Below are positions 46,108-55,978 of a DNA stretch of 64,000 bases, in pieces (the stretch's first letter is position 1; each line of letters begins with the position of its first letter). The stretch is taken from the NCBI GenBank assembly GCA_016584495.1, contig WAID01000010.1:372001-436000 (forward strand), read 5' to 3'. Position numbers and translations under genes: made by a program. A model generated the notes under the pieces. That model made no database searches, was not told the origin of the DNA, and saw only the letters and a list, made by a program, of their open reading frames with translations. Source of the stretch: Celoporthe dispersa (taxonomy: Eukaryota > Ascomycota > Sordariomycetes > Diaporthales > Cryphonectriaceae).

Positions 46108-47345
46108 CTAGAGAGGTTGCAGAGCGATGCAAAAGGGTAGCCTTTCTATAGGCAGTACTTGATATCGCCGCTGTATACCTAACCTCAGCATCTCTTGCAA
46201 AAGGAGGGGGACCCTGCTCTTTTTACGTCCTTCATTCTTTGTTTCATTCTTTGGCCTGGCGACGGTTGACTGCCCATGACTGTAGATTAAGTGCAAGATA
46301 GGCAGAGGGCCAACCAAGCTGAGAATGAAATTGGAGAAACGGCCAAGAAGAACATGCCAGGCACTGGCACATGCCAGTTTTTACGACATCGAAATGTGCA
46401 AGGGAATGGCGCAGACCGCTACCGGAATCACGGCCCGAGAAGCAGTGAAGTTGAGGTCGGCCTTAGAGAGGCGGACAGCAGATGCTGGAGGTTGTGAGTT
46501 CTTCTGGATGGAATCCAAATTTTCCGTCGGCTCACTAATTAGTTTCTAGGCCACTGTTCCCCTTTCTGGGCTTGGTAGCGCTCCACATACGACGAGGAGG
46601 ACTGTGGGGAGACGGGCTCGCTTGGGCCAACCTTGATGCATGCACAGCTCTGCCAGGGGTTCTGGGTGGATCGGAAGACGCCTGGGGAAAGAGGGGAGAG
46701 CCAGGGAGTTTACAGACCCAAGCGCACTGACAGTACTTGCACCCATAATGAACACAGTGGTCTGCCCCCAATATCTGCGTAGTGATCTTGCTCCCGTGAG
46801 CCACTGTATTGTATATTCTAGAAGACCAGTGACTTCTCGGCTGTATAGCGGCTACAAGAGAGGTACAGTATGCTCCCCCCCCCCTCCAGGGATTATAAAG
46901 TTCTTGATTAATTCAATGATAGGCGGTGGCCATATCCTTCACCGTGTTAGCGCCATCGAGTTGTAGTAGATAGAGACTGACTGACCTGGGAGTTTTTCCC
47001 CAGGGGGTGTCACGTCCGTAGGAGCAATAGTACACACAGCACACACGCATATTCTAACTACTTAATTACTAGCCAGGCCGACTGCATGCTTCGCTCATCT
47101 AATGCATCAGGGATATTTCGACTCCGGAAAGGGGTGCAGGGGGACCTGACCTGCATTTGCAGCTGCAGGCGGTCGAGTATTTGACGGGCCATCGCCGCAT
47201 GCTACTTAGATCCACTTGACATAATATTATATATATATATATATGTATGTATATATATTTCTTTTTTTCTCTCAGCAGCCTGACGCCAGGCTTCGCCATC
47301 CTGTCATTCTGTGGCCACCCTCCCCTTCCATATCCTCACACCGCA
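46108..47345. other. Intergenic region, GH74 promoter
   Basis: No gene is seen. A C9 run lies near 46876 and an alternating TA tract at about 47226-47260, some 90-120 bp ahead of the GH74 start. The tract may serve as an extended TATA element. Confidence 0.5.
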
Positions 47346-49814
47346 ATGGCGATCACGAGATCGACCAGGCTGTCGAGGCTGTTCAGCCTGGCAGTCCTGT
47401 GTCTCTCTGCAGCTCTCGCGCCGGCAGCCCGCGCAGAGACAAAAGCCTACCCCTACCAGTTCAACCATGTCGCCGTCACAGGAGGAGGTTACATCACCGG
47501 CATCATCGCCCACCCCACCGAGGAGAACCTGATGTACGTGCGGACCGACATTGGCGGCGCCTACCGCTGGAACCAGGACGAGAACAAGTGGATCCCCATC
47601 ACGGACTTCATCAGCGCGGCCGACTCGAACCTCCTCGGCACCGAGTCCATCGGCCTGGACCCTACCGACCCGGACCGGCTGTACCTGGCGCAGGGCCGTT
47701 ATCTGACCAGCAACAACAGCGCCTTCTTTGTCTCCACGGACCGGGGCGAGACGTTTGATGTGGTCCCCACACCCTTCATCATGGGCTCCAACGAGCTGGG
47801 GCGGAACAACGGGGAGCGCATTGCCGTCAACCCTTTCAAGCCCAACGAGGTCTGGTTCGGCACCCGCACGGAGGGCTTGTGGAAGAGCGAGGACTATGCG
47901 GCGACGTGGACGAACGTGACGAGTATTCCTGATGCGTTTGCGAATACTATGGGCATCTATTTTGTCCTCTTCGACGCGACCAGGAACGGCACCATCTACA
48001 TCGGCGGCAGTACGCCTGGTGGTCTCTACGTGACGGCGGATAATGGCCAGACGTGGGAGGCAGTGCCGGGCCAACCGACGACGTGGGAGAACTCAACTCT
48101 CGTGGCAGGGGAGGCGCCTCTCAGCACGGGACCGCAGCCGATGAAGGGCGTCTTGACCCCTGACGGGGCGACATTGTACGTCACGTATGCAGACTATCCT
48201 GGCCCGTATGGAGTTCAGTATGGAGTTGTGTACAAGTACGGGACCAAGGAGTCCGTATGGACGAATATCACGCCCGGCGTGGGGAACAACAGCTACCCAC
48301 CGCCATACGAGCCTCAGACCTGGCCGCCTGGCGGGTTCTGTGGGATCAGCGTGGACTTGAAGGACCCAGATACACTGGTCGTGACAACCTTGGATCGGGA
48401 CCCTGGCCCGGCGCTCGACAGCCTGTACCTCTCTCGAGACGGTGGCAAGACCTGGAAGGATGTGGCGCAGCTGTCCTCACCGGACGGCACGGGCGGAAAC
48501 TGGGGCCACCCGATCGCAGAGGCAGCACTGGACAACGGCACAGCAGTTCCCTGGCTCTCGTTCGACTATGGCGAGGAGTGGGGTGGATATGGAGCCCCTT
48601 CTCGAATCCCCGGGCTGACAAAATTTGGGTGGTGGATGAGTGCTCTCCTGATGGATCCAGGCCATTCTGGGCATGTAATGTACGGCACAGGCGCCACCAT
48701 CTGGGCAACTGACGACGTCTTTGCAGCAGAGAAAAATGCGGCTCCAGGATGGTATATCCAGGCCCAGGGGATCGAGGAGACCGTCGCCCTGGCCATGATC
48801 AGCCCATCAGAGGGGCCGGCCCACCTGCTGAGCGGATTTGGCGATATCAACGGCATGGCTCACGACGACCTGTGGGTGCCGCAGCCCATGTTCGGCCTCC
48901 CTGCCTTCAGCAACCTCGACAGCCTGGACTGGGCAGGCCAGAAACCGTCCCTGGTGGCGAGGGTGGGCGACTGTGGACTCAACTACAGCGTGTACGATGC
49001 TTGTGGCCAGGGGACGTACTCGACCGATTCAGGCCACAACTGGACCATGTTCCCCGTGTGTGCGCCTGGGATCAACGAGACTACCACCACGGATGGCATC
49101 ATCACGATCGACGCGTCAGGCGAGGTCTTTGTCTGGTCTACGCTCATCACGGAGCAGGACAACGGGCCCTGGGTCAGCTCGGATGCCGGTGTGAGCTGGA
49201 GCGCCCCGACAGGCGATTTGAATGTCCAGACAGAATACATCAGCGCCGATAGGGTCCAGGCTGGAACATTCTATGCTTGTGACAACGGGACCTTCTACAT
49301 CAGTACAGATGGGGGCAAGAGCTACAGTGGCTCGGTGGGCTCCTCGGCCGGCCTGCCTGAGGGTCAGTGTGCCCTGCCTGTGGTCAACTTCAACAAGGCG
49401 GGCGAGCTCTGGCTTCCTCTGGGCTCGAGCGGGCTGTACCACAGCAGTGACTTTGGAAACAGCTGGGATGCTGTTGGGCCGAGCGGTCTGGAGGCTGACT
49501 ACTTCTCTGTCGGCATGGCCCCGCCTTCTACAAACTCTACGGCTGTGGTTCTGTTCCTATGGGGACGAGTCGCGAGCGCAGGTGCCGGCAGTGTGGATGG
49601 GCTGTATAGGTCGGATGATTCCGGCGCCAGCTGGGTCAGAGTCAATGATGAGTCTCATCAGTACGGTGGACCTACTATGGTGCTGGGAGATCCGCGGGTG
49701 TATGGGCGTGTCTATGTAGGTACTTCGGGGCGTGGTATCATTTTCGCTGATATTGCTGGATCTGCGTCCTCGAATGGCAGTGTGACGAATGTTCCTGGTA
49801 CAGCAGGTATCTAA
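47346..49814 (+). CDS. GH74 xyloglucanase / xyloglucan-active endoglucanase, secreted
   Basis: One exon of 822 residues. The start at 47346 gives a clean signal peptide ending ARA at residue 30; an in-frame upstream ATG at 47247 would spoil it. The mature protein starts YPYQFNHVAVTGGGYITGI. It is a two-propeller GH74 with repeated Asp-box-like motifs (STDRGETF, TADNGQTW, SRDGGKTW, STDGGKSY, SDDSGASW). Likely catalytic aspartates are D68 in YVRTDIGGAYRW and D500 in GFGDINGMAHDD. GH74 enzymes cut the glucan backbone of xyloglucan, either internally or at reducing ends; the loop length that would tell which was not examined. There is no cellulose-binding module at either end. Several N-glycosylation sites are visible. 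Confidence 0.93.
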   Translation: MAITRSTRLSRLFSLAVLCLSAALAPAARAETKAYPYQFNHVAVTGGGYITGIIAHPTEENLMYVRTDIGGAYRWNQDENKWIPITDFISAADSNLLGTESIGLDPTDPDRLYLAQGRYLTSNNSAFFVSTDRGETFDVVPTPFIMGSNELGRNNGERIAVNPFKPNEVWFGTRTEGLWKSEDYAATWTNVTSIPDAFANTMGIYFVLFDATRNGTIYIGGSTPGGLYVTADNGQTWEAVPGQPTTWENSTLVAGEAPLSTGPQPMKGVLTPDGATLYVTYADYPGPYGVQYGVVYKYGTKESVWTNITPGVGNNSYPPPYEPQTWPPGGFCGISVDLKDPDTLVVTTLDRDPGPALDSLYLSRDGGKTWKDVAQLSSPDGTGGNWGHPIAEAALDNGTAVPWLSFDYGEEWGGYGAPSRIPGLTKFGWWMSALLMDPGHSGHVMYGTGATIWATDDVFAAEKNAAPGWYIQAQGIEETVALAMISPSEGPAHLLSGFGDINGMAHDDLWVPQPMFGLPAFSNLDSLDWAGQKPSLVARVGDCGLNYSVYDACGQGTYSTDSGHNWTMFPVCAPGINETTTTDGIITIDASGEVFVWSTLITEQDNGPWVSSDAGVSWSAPTGDLNVQTEYISADRVQAGTFYACDNGTFYISTDGGKSYSGSVGSSAGLPEGQCALPVVNFNKAGELWLPLGSSGLYHSSDFGNSWDAVGPSGLEADYFSVGMAPPSTNSTAVVLFLWGRVASAGAGSVDGLYRSDDSGASWVRVNDESHQYGGPTMVLGDPRVYGRVYVGTSGRGIIFADIAGSASSNGSVTNVPGTAGI

Positions 49815-49920
49815 GACCACTGGCAGGATGGACACGCGCGCATCTGCTCATCCTGTTTCTGAGGGGGATAAATCAATCAATTTGGATCAGATAATAGCCC
49901 GACTCATCATCTCAGCGCGA

Positions 49921-51699
49921 CTACTCTTCCTGAATCGGTGCCTCCAGCTCCGTGTGCACTGGTCCTCGCGAGCTCTCGGACCAGTTCATGTGGAAGCGCG
50001 GCTGGTGCTTCTGGCTGTGGAATGGGATCGTGGGAATCGTAGGGCTGCCGTGGCCCGCAGGGCTATGGTAGCCACTGCCACTACCCCTGTTGTCCTCGTC
50101 GCTGGAGTTGGACGAGACGGACATGCGCGTGCGGTGGAGCAGCGCCGCCAGCGATGCGACAGACTGCCTGCTGCTCGATTTGCGGGACGATGGCGCCGAC
50201 CTGTGGCTCAGCGGGTGCGCGACGTGCTGCATGAAGGTGTCAAACTCGTCGTCGCTCTCAAAGAGGTGCGACGCGACGCTGATCTTGCGCAAATCCTTGG
50301 TCGACACGTCGGACATGGTCGAGAGCCGCCGGAGCTGCTCATACCCGCCCGGGTTCGCTGACGCCCAATTGAACACGTCCCTGCACATGTCCTGGAGGTC
50401 GAACTCGGCCTTCCAGTCGAGCTCGGTCGCCGCCTTGTCGGGAGACGCCGTCACGGTCCCTAGGTCGCCTACGCGCGCCGCGCCGATGGAGAAGGGGACG
50501 TCTGACCCTGCGGCTTTGGAGAAGGCCTTGATGATCTCGAGGACCGAGTAGCCTCTGCCGGTGCCGAGATTGTACACGTGGTAGTGAGTGCCTGGATCAA
50601 CCGCTCCTCCGGCGCCAGGATCCTGATCTGTGACGGCCTTCCGCAGGGCGGCGAGATGGCCCTTGGCCAGATCCGACACATGGATATAATCACGCACCCC
50701 CGTACCGTCGCTCGTGTCGTAGCTGGACCCAAACACCTGCACCCTGCTACGACGTCTCTCGTATGCCTGGAGGATGACAGGCACGATGTTGTTGGGCGTG
50801 CCCTTGGGGTTCTCGCCGATGAGGCCGCTGGAGTGTGCCCCGGTGGGGTTGAAGTACCGCAGAGATGTCGCATGGAAGCCGGGGTTCGCGACGCAAAAGT
50901 CGTTGATGATCTCTTCCGACATCCACTTGGACCGACCATAGGGGTTCGTGAGCAGGCCTCCGCCGCTGCCTTTGCCTGCGGTGCTCACAGCGTCTTCCGT
51001 GATGCCTGCTCCGTGGCCCATGCCGTACACCACCGCGCTGGACGAGAATACAAAGGTGTTGACATTGTGGGCCCGCATGGCCTTGAGGAGAAAGAGGAGG
51101 CCGGCAACATTGACCTCGTAGTATTCCAGAGGTATGGACAAGGACTCTCCGACCGCCTTCAGCGCAGCGAAGTGGATAACGCAGACAATCCTGCCGTGTG
51201 TTTCAGGCTTGTTCGCCAGCCCGCTGAGCTGTGTCCTCTTCTTGGTGTCGATACTATACTCGAGCATCGGGTAGGCCTTCTTGGCCACTGCGGCTGCGAT
51301 GTCGATGGGGAGCCTCTCGGGCTCGAGGGTGGCCTTGGATTCCTGCCAGAAGGCAAAGACCTCGTCGACGCTGTACTTGTCTCGGATGTCGACCCTGTGG
51401 AAGAAGATGGGTGGGACGGGCCGCGAGCCCTGGCCGCATCGCTCAAACTCGATCCTGGCAATGTAGTGAACCCGCAGGAGAGACTCCAGATGGCTGTTGC
51501 AGAGGTTGTCGATGACCACGACCGCAAAGCCTGCTGTCAGCAGCTCCAGCACAGTGTGTGAGCCGATGTAGCCAGCTCCGCCCGTGACCATACAGATGGG
51601 GAACGAGGCCACGCTCGCTCTCAGCTGTTCCGGGTCAGCTTTCATCGGCGCTGAGGGCTCCTTGCCGCCGGAGCCCCCGACGATGACGGATGGACTCAT
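49921..51699 (-). CDS. UDP-glucose 4-epimerase-like SDR with long Ser-rich tail
   Basis: One exon of 592 residues. The extended SDR core starts at about residue 35 with the NAD loop GGAGYIGS (40-47) and continues VVVIDNLCNSH, VIHFAALKAVGES, TFVFSSSAVVYG, the catalytic Y254-x3-K258 (NPYGRSKW), LRYFNPTGAHSSGLIGE, DGTGVRDYIHVSDLA and YNLGTGRGYSVLE. These are GalE hallmarks (UDP-Glc/UDP-Gal interconversion, Leloir pathway, cell-wall precursors). Usual GalE is about 340-370 residues. Here there is a 34-residue N-terminal extension, an insert at about 112-170 between two core strands, and a Ser/His-rich C-terminal tail from about 455 to 592. The 3' end faces GH74, 106 bp away. Activity is probable, specificity unproven. 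Confidence 0.88.
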   Translation of the reverse strand: MSPSVIVGGSGGKEPSAPMKADPEQLRASVASFPICMVTGGAGYIGSHTVLELLTAGFAVVVIDNLCNSHLESLLRVHYIARIEFERCGQGSRPVPPIFFHRVDIRDKYSVDEVFAFWQESKATLEPERLPIDIAAAVAKKAYPMLEYSIDTKKRTQLSGLANKPETHGRIVCVIHFAALKAVGESLSIPLEYYEVNVAGLLFLLKAMRAHNVNTFVFSSSAVVYGMGHGAGITEDAVSTAGKGSGGGLLTNPYGRSKWMSEEIINDFCVANPGFHATSLRYFNPTGAHSSGLIGENPKGTPNNIVPVILQAYERRRSRVQVFGSSYDTSDGTGVRDYIHVSDLAKGHLAALRKAVTDQDPGAGGAVDPGTHYHVYNLGTGRGYSVLEIIKAFSKAAGSDVPFSIGAARVGDLGTVTASPDKAATELDWKAEFDLQDMCRDVFNWASANPGGYEQLRRLSTMSDVSTKDLRKISVASHLFESDDEFDTFMQHVAHPLSHRSAPSSRKSSSRQSVASLAALLHRTRMSVSSNSSDEDNRGSGSGYHSPAGHGSPTIPTIPFHSQKHQPRFHMNWSESSRGPVHTELEAPIQEE

Positions 51700-53185
51700 C
51701 CTGCTGTCAAGCCGAGCAGACAGAGAATATCGTAGATGTGCGCCCTCCGCGGGTGATCTGAGCTAATACTCCGAGTGCGGTGAACATTGATGGTCCTAGA
51801 GGGGCCCAAAGCATGGGGGAGAGAGAGAGAGAGACCAGGACGAATACTGACCACTGCGTCTGAACAGGCATCGCTGCTTTACATTTGTAGCACTGCCCCC
51901 AAACAATGCTCTCTGTGTCGTTCGAACGCGCGAGCGGTAGGCCATACCGCCCGGCTGAGTCTGCAGGCCGGAATCAGAGATGGTCCTGGGACATTTGCTA
52001 GGCTCTCACATGAGAAAAAAAAGGATAAAAAAAGAAGAAGAAAAGAAACGAAAACGGGGCAGTTGGAAGTTGCTGCATCGTGACGCATGCGGAAGCCGTG
52101 TCTACGGAATGAGGAAGACGCCGGGTGAGTTCCCACCTCACTAGGTGGTGCTAGGCAGTTGGCAGGCAGCAGGGGACAATGCGCGCCTGCCCACACGCTG
52201 CCGTGCTTGCTCGGATGTCTCAGCTGAGATCAAATTAAGCCAGAGAAAGCTACTGTGGTATTTTATCAAACGGCAGCACTGATTCGTTGCAACTAGCTAT
52301 CAAGAAGTGTTCCCATCTCGGCCTGGAGAGATGGCATTAAGGGTAGTGATGCCTACACGAGACGACTTGCCTCGCAAACCACGCACAAAGCATAAGAAAC
52401 CCTGTTGGGAAGCTGCGCTACAGAAGCAAGGAAGGAAAGACGGAAGAAAGCAGGAAGGAAACGAAGGCTAGCTAGGCTAGGCTGGGTGAAGGTACCGGTG
52501 TATCAAGGAGGGCAGGCGCCGGCCAGGCACGGTGAGCCGCTGAGCCTTGCACAACTTGCCTTCTGATCATCAACCAACTTGTCTGCAGGGCCCCAGAACA
52601 TGGCAATTGTAACTTCATTTGTGTTGTGTTTTCATAACGAATTGACTTCATTCCACGGAGCAGACAGTTGACTATGTTAGAAACCTACACCGCGCAGCTG
52701 CAGATGTATGATGGATTTCTAAGATTGATCGAATCATTGCTAATTCCGCCCTGCAAGACGACAGTGCATGTGGGGAAGCATCTGTCATCGCCTGCATCCG
52801 TGATTTGACATCTTGACAAATCGGATCCTGCTTACCACCCAAGCAGCTCATCGGTATACCGCCGTGGAAAATCCGGAGGTGCAGCCAGCCATTCGTTGTG
52901 TCAGCTCCATGCATCGCCAGCACATGTCCATCATTTCCAAGCACATACCTAGCAGCACACCAGCAGGGGAGACGGAGTTTATGTCCGTGGACCGTGGCTA
53001 TGTGGTACAGACGAGTCTATGAGGACGATTCTCGCTCAATGGGATTATCATATAAGACCAGCGGACAAGAACATCTCCATCCTGGGAACGTGCATTCTCG
53101 CAGAGTTGATAGCATAAGGACCCAACACTTACACACCTCTTTCTTGTCGAGGCCACATTGACAGGAGAATCCTCTGCGCGTCATC
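51700..53185. other. Divergent intergenic region
   Basis: Between the start of the epimerase-like gene and the start of the VOC gene. A purine tract lies at about 52015-52055. No gene is seen. Confidence 0.5.
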
Positions 53186-53833
53186 ATGTCGTCCTCCGAT
53201 CAGAGCCAGACCCACTCTGCAGGCGTCCTCTCGCCGCAGCGCCTGGCCCACGTGGTTCTTCGCACCGCCCAGTTCAAACCCATGGTGGCCTTCTACAAAG
53301 CCTTTCTCGGTGCCCACGCGTCTTATGAGAATGACAACATGTCATTTCTGACCTACGACGAGGAGCATCACCGCATCGCCATCATCGGTGTCCCAGGGTC
53401 GACCCCTAAGGACCGCGGGTCGTCCGGACTCGAGCATATCGCCTTCACATTCTCCAACCTCAACGACCTCTTGACTGCGTACAAGCAGAGGAAGGCACTC
53501 GGCATCGCCCCCCTCTGGTCTACCAATCACGGGCCTACCATGAGTATCTACTATCAGGATCCGGACGGCAACCAGATCGAGACACAGGTGGATGTCTTCG
53601 AGACCGCCGAGGCGGCCAGCGCGTTCATGGCATCTGAAGAGTTCACGGTGAATCCTCTGGGTGTGGATTTCGACCCAGAAGACTTGATCCAGCGCTTGGA
53701 GAGCGGCGAATCTGAGAAGGATCTGATGAAGAGGAAGGATATTGGGCCACGAGGCATCGAATCTGTCCCGCTTCTGAACCCTCCCAAGCCAGACGTGCGC
53801 GAGGTCTATACTCGCGTGGAAGCTGCGCACTGA
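53186..53833 (+). CDS. VOC-superfamily (glyoxalase / extradiol dioxygenase-like) protein
   Basis: One exon of 215 residues. The fold comprises paired beta-alpha-beta3 units: LAHVVLRTAQFKPMVAFYK, SFLTYDEEHHRIAII, then GLEHIAFTFSNLNDLLTAYK and TMSIYYQDPDGNQIETQ. Likely metal ligands are H22, H83 and E130, the two-His-one-Glu set of extradiol dioxygenases; the sequence DPDGN-x-IE is the usual signature near the last ligand. Substrate candidates are aromatic diols or small thiol adducts; the family cannot be narrowed further by eye. The C-terminal 80 residues (about 137-215) are an extra charged helical tail. It is convergent with the P450 gene (264 bp between stops). Confidence 0.85.
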   Translation: MSSSDQSQTHSAGVLSPQRLAHVVLRTAQFKPMVAFYKAFLGAHASYENDNMSFLTYDEEHHRIAIIGVPGSTPKDRGSSGLEHIAFTFSNLNDLLTAYKQRKALGIAPLWSTNHGPTMSIYYQDPDGNQIETQVDVFETAEAASAFMASEEFTVNPLGVDFDPEDLIQRLESGESEKDLMKRKDIGPRGIESVPLLNPPKPDVREVYTRVEAAH

Positions 53834-54097
53834 GGTGGTGGGATGCAGCCTTGAGGGAAGAAGGAAGAGGTCAGATTGTTCAACCACATTGAATCTGCTG
53901 TCTCGAGTCTCTCCATACCCCTGCATCTGTTTAGGTCTGAGGTGAGATACGAGGGTCTGCGAAATTGTGAGGAACCAAGATAAGTAGCTAATTGAAAAGA
54001 CACCATGCCGTTCCCCGTGGAACGGGGCACGAAATCATCAAATTTGTCGAGAACCGAATATTCTCAAACGTCCAATCTCTCACGTGGCCACTGGCAG

Positions 54098-55978
54098 TTA
54101 ACTCTCAACTGCCCTTAGCCGAACGTTTAATGGGGTCTTCTCCCACATTGTATAGACCTTGCCATGGATCCACCCATGACTCTCTTCACAGAGCTCCATG
54201 TCAAATTTAGAAAGTAGCGTCGCTGCCATAAGTCTCATCTCGAACCAAGCCAAGTTCTGGCCGATGCAGTTCCTCGGGCCGAAAGAAAATGGCTGCAGCA
54301 CGTCGCGTTGGTCGTCCTTGTAAGTACCATCACCGAGCCATCGCTCCGGCGCGAAGAGCTCGGGATCCTTGAAGTTGGCGGAGGAGTGGTACGCTGCATA
54401 CGGATGGACGGACACACGCGTGCCCGAGGGAAGCCAACCGCCACAAACATACTGTCCTCCGTCGGGGTTGGATGAAATCTCCCGAGGGATTCCCAGCGGG
54501 ACTGGTGGGTATATCCTGAGTGACTCTTGAATGCCTACAAAGAGTAAGCCGCATGATCTGTGTCAGGATAAGACTGGCGGGCTACTTACATGCATTGAGA
54601 TACTTGAGACCAGCCAGAGTCTCAATGCTGAGGCCTCTAGCATCTGCTCCTTGCCCGCGAACTTCTTTCGTCAAAAGCTTTAACTTGTCCGGATTTGTGA
54701 GAAGAAGATAGACCAATGCTGAGAGAAGCGTAGCTACCGTGGATATCAGCCCTGACCCTATTCGACGAGTGCGTCACGTAATTACCTGTAGTCTCAGAGC
54801 CTGCAATCATAAAATCCAAGGAGTTGGCATGCATCTCGTTCAAGCTGAGCTTTTCATCGTCTGCCGCAGACTCGACAAGATTCCAAAGATCAGGCTGGCC
54901 TTGTGATGATGTTAACACGCCAACTCTCTCCGTAACGCTCGGCCGCATGGAGAGGTAACTTACTGGAACCCCTTTTTCTAGACGCCGATCTACTCGATCG
55001 GCGGAGTATTTGAAGTTGGCAAGTCTGGCTCTTTTGATTGCGCCCGGTTCTATATACTCGAACACAGTGTTCAATAGAGGATAGAACTTGATCATTTGAA
55101 GGATCGGAAGCGTCTTGATAGAATCCATTATGTTCTGCACCCATTCTGTGTACTTGCTACGTTCAAGGAGGCCTAGGGCCTCACCGAAACTAAGCTCGGC
55201 CATGATGTCGAAAGTCGCTAGATTGAACATCTTCGCGATATTGATTGGCTGAGATCCGTTCTCGTAGAGCTTGGACATGAGCAGGTCACCGTATCTCCGA
55301 AGCAAAGGCTCCTGCTGTTTCCAAGGCACGAATGGAGAAGCCTGGTGAGAAGATACGGCGTACTCGAGTATGGTCGTCTGTCCCAACTACCATTATGCTC
55401 GGCCATGCTGAGAGGGATATGATCAGCAATGTGTACTTGGCACAAGGAAAATTCCAGAGGTTGGTCCACCACCTACTACCAGATTTGCCGTTTGCAGACT
55501 CCAGACTGCAGATTTTAATTAGAACACGAGTGCAAGATGCCCAGATAATAGATAGCCAGTGAAGTGGTGCAAGGTGGGAGGCTTGAAGGAGAAGGAGATC
55601 GCCAGAAGGCAGGGTCGCTCCACGTTAAAATACATACTGAAATCCAGGGGCCTTGAGATTTTCCGCCCTGCTCTTCTGATACCCATAGATGTCCTTCCAT
55701 GCTTGGGCATCTATATAGCTGATCTCAGTTGGACTCAATCTGACCACACTACCATATTTTTTGTGCAGCCTATGCATGAAGTAGATTTCATTCCCGGTGA
55801 GGCTAGCAACCCAATATGGAATTCGTGTGAATCTGCTCCAGACAGGCCCAGGAAAGCGTGACAGAGGGTGGAAGACGGCACTGTACATGATGCTCCAAGC
55901 GGTATAGAGTCCCAGAATGATGAGAAAAACCCGAGTGAATGACAGAAAGTCACTCTCGTGGATGTGTTTTAGGTCCAT
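54098..55978 (-). CDS. Cytochrome P450, frameshifted
   Basis: Six exons: 55638-55978, 55480-55505 (a 26-nt microexon), 54964-55407, 54786-54894, 54590-54733 and 54098-54534. All borders are GT..AG and phases agree if one base is dropped, giving 499 residues. It has an N-terminal membrane anchor (FLIILGLYTAWSIMYSAVF), a Pro-rich turn (RFPGPVWSR), DDHTRVRRIFSPGFSIRALE, helix I (IAGSETTATLLS), ExxR (ESLR), PERW and the haem loop FSFGPRNCIG with C444. The frame breaks between ALE and QQEPLLRRYGDLLM, at AAA on the coding strand (55318-55320), where one A fewer joins both parts. It is a microsomal monooxygenase with unknown substrate. The nearest genes do not form a known pathway. Confidence 0.88.

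Noticed and set aside
47247..47345. Upstream in-frame start for GH74
   Set aside because: It would add a hydrophobic run ahead of the signal peptide; the start at 47346 gives a standard one.
50578..51561. Plus-strand frame of 327 codons opposite the epimerase-like gene
   Set aside because: Shadow frame; the minus strand carries the full SDR motif series.
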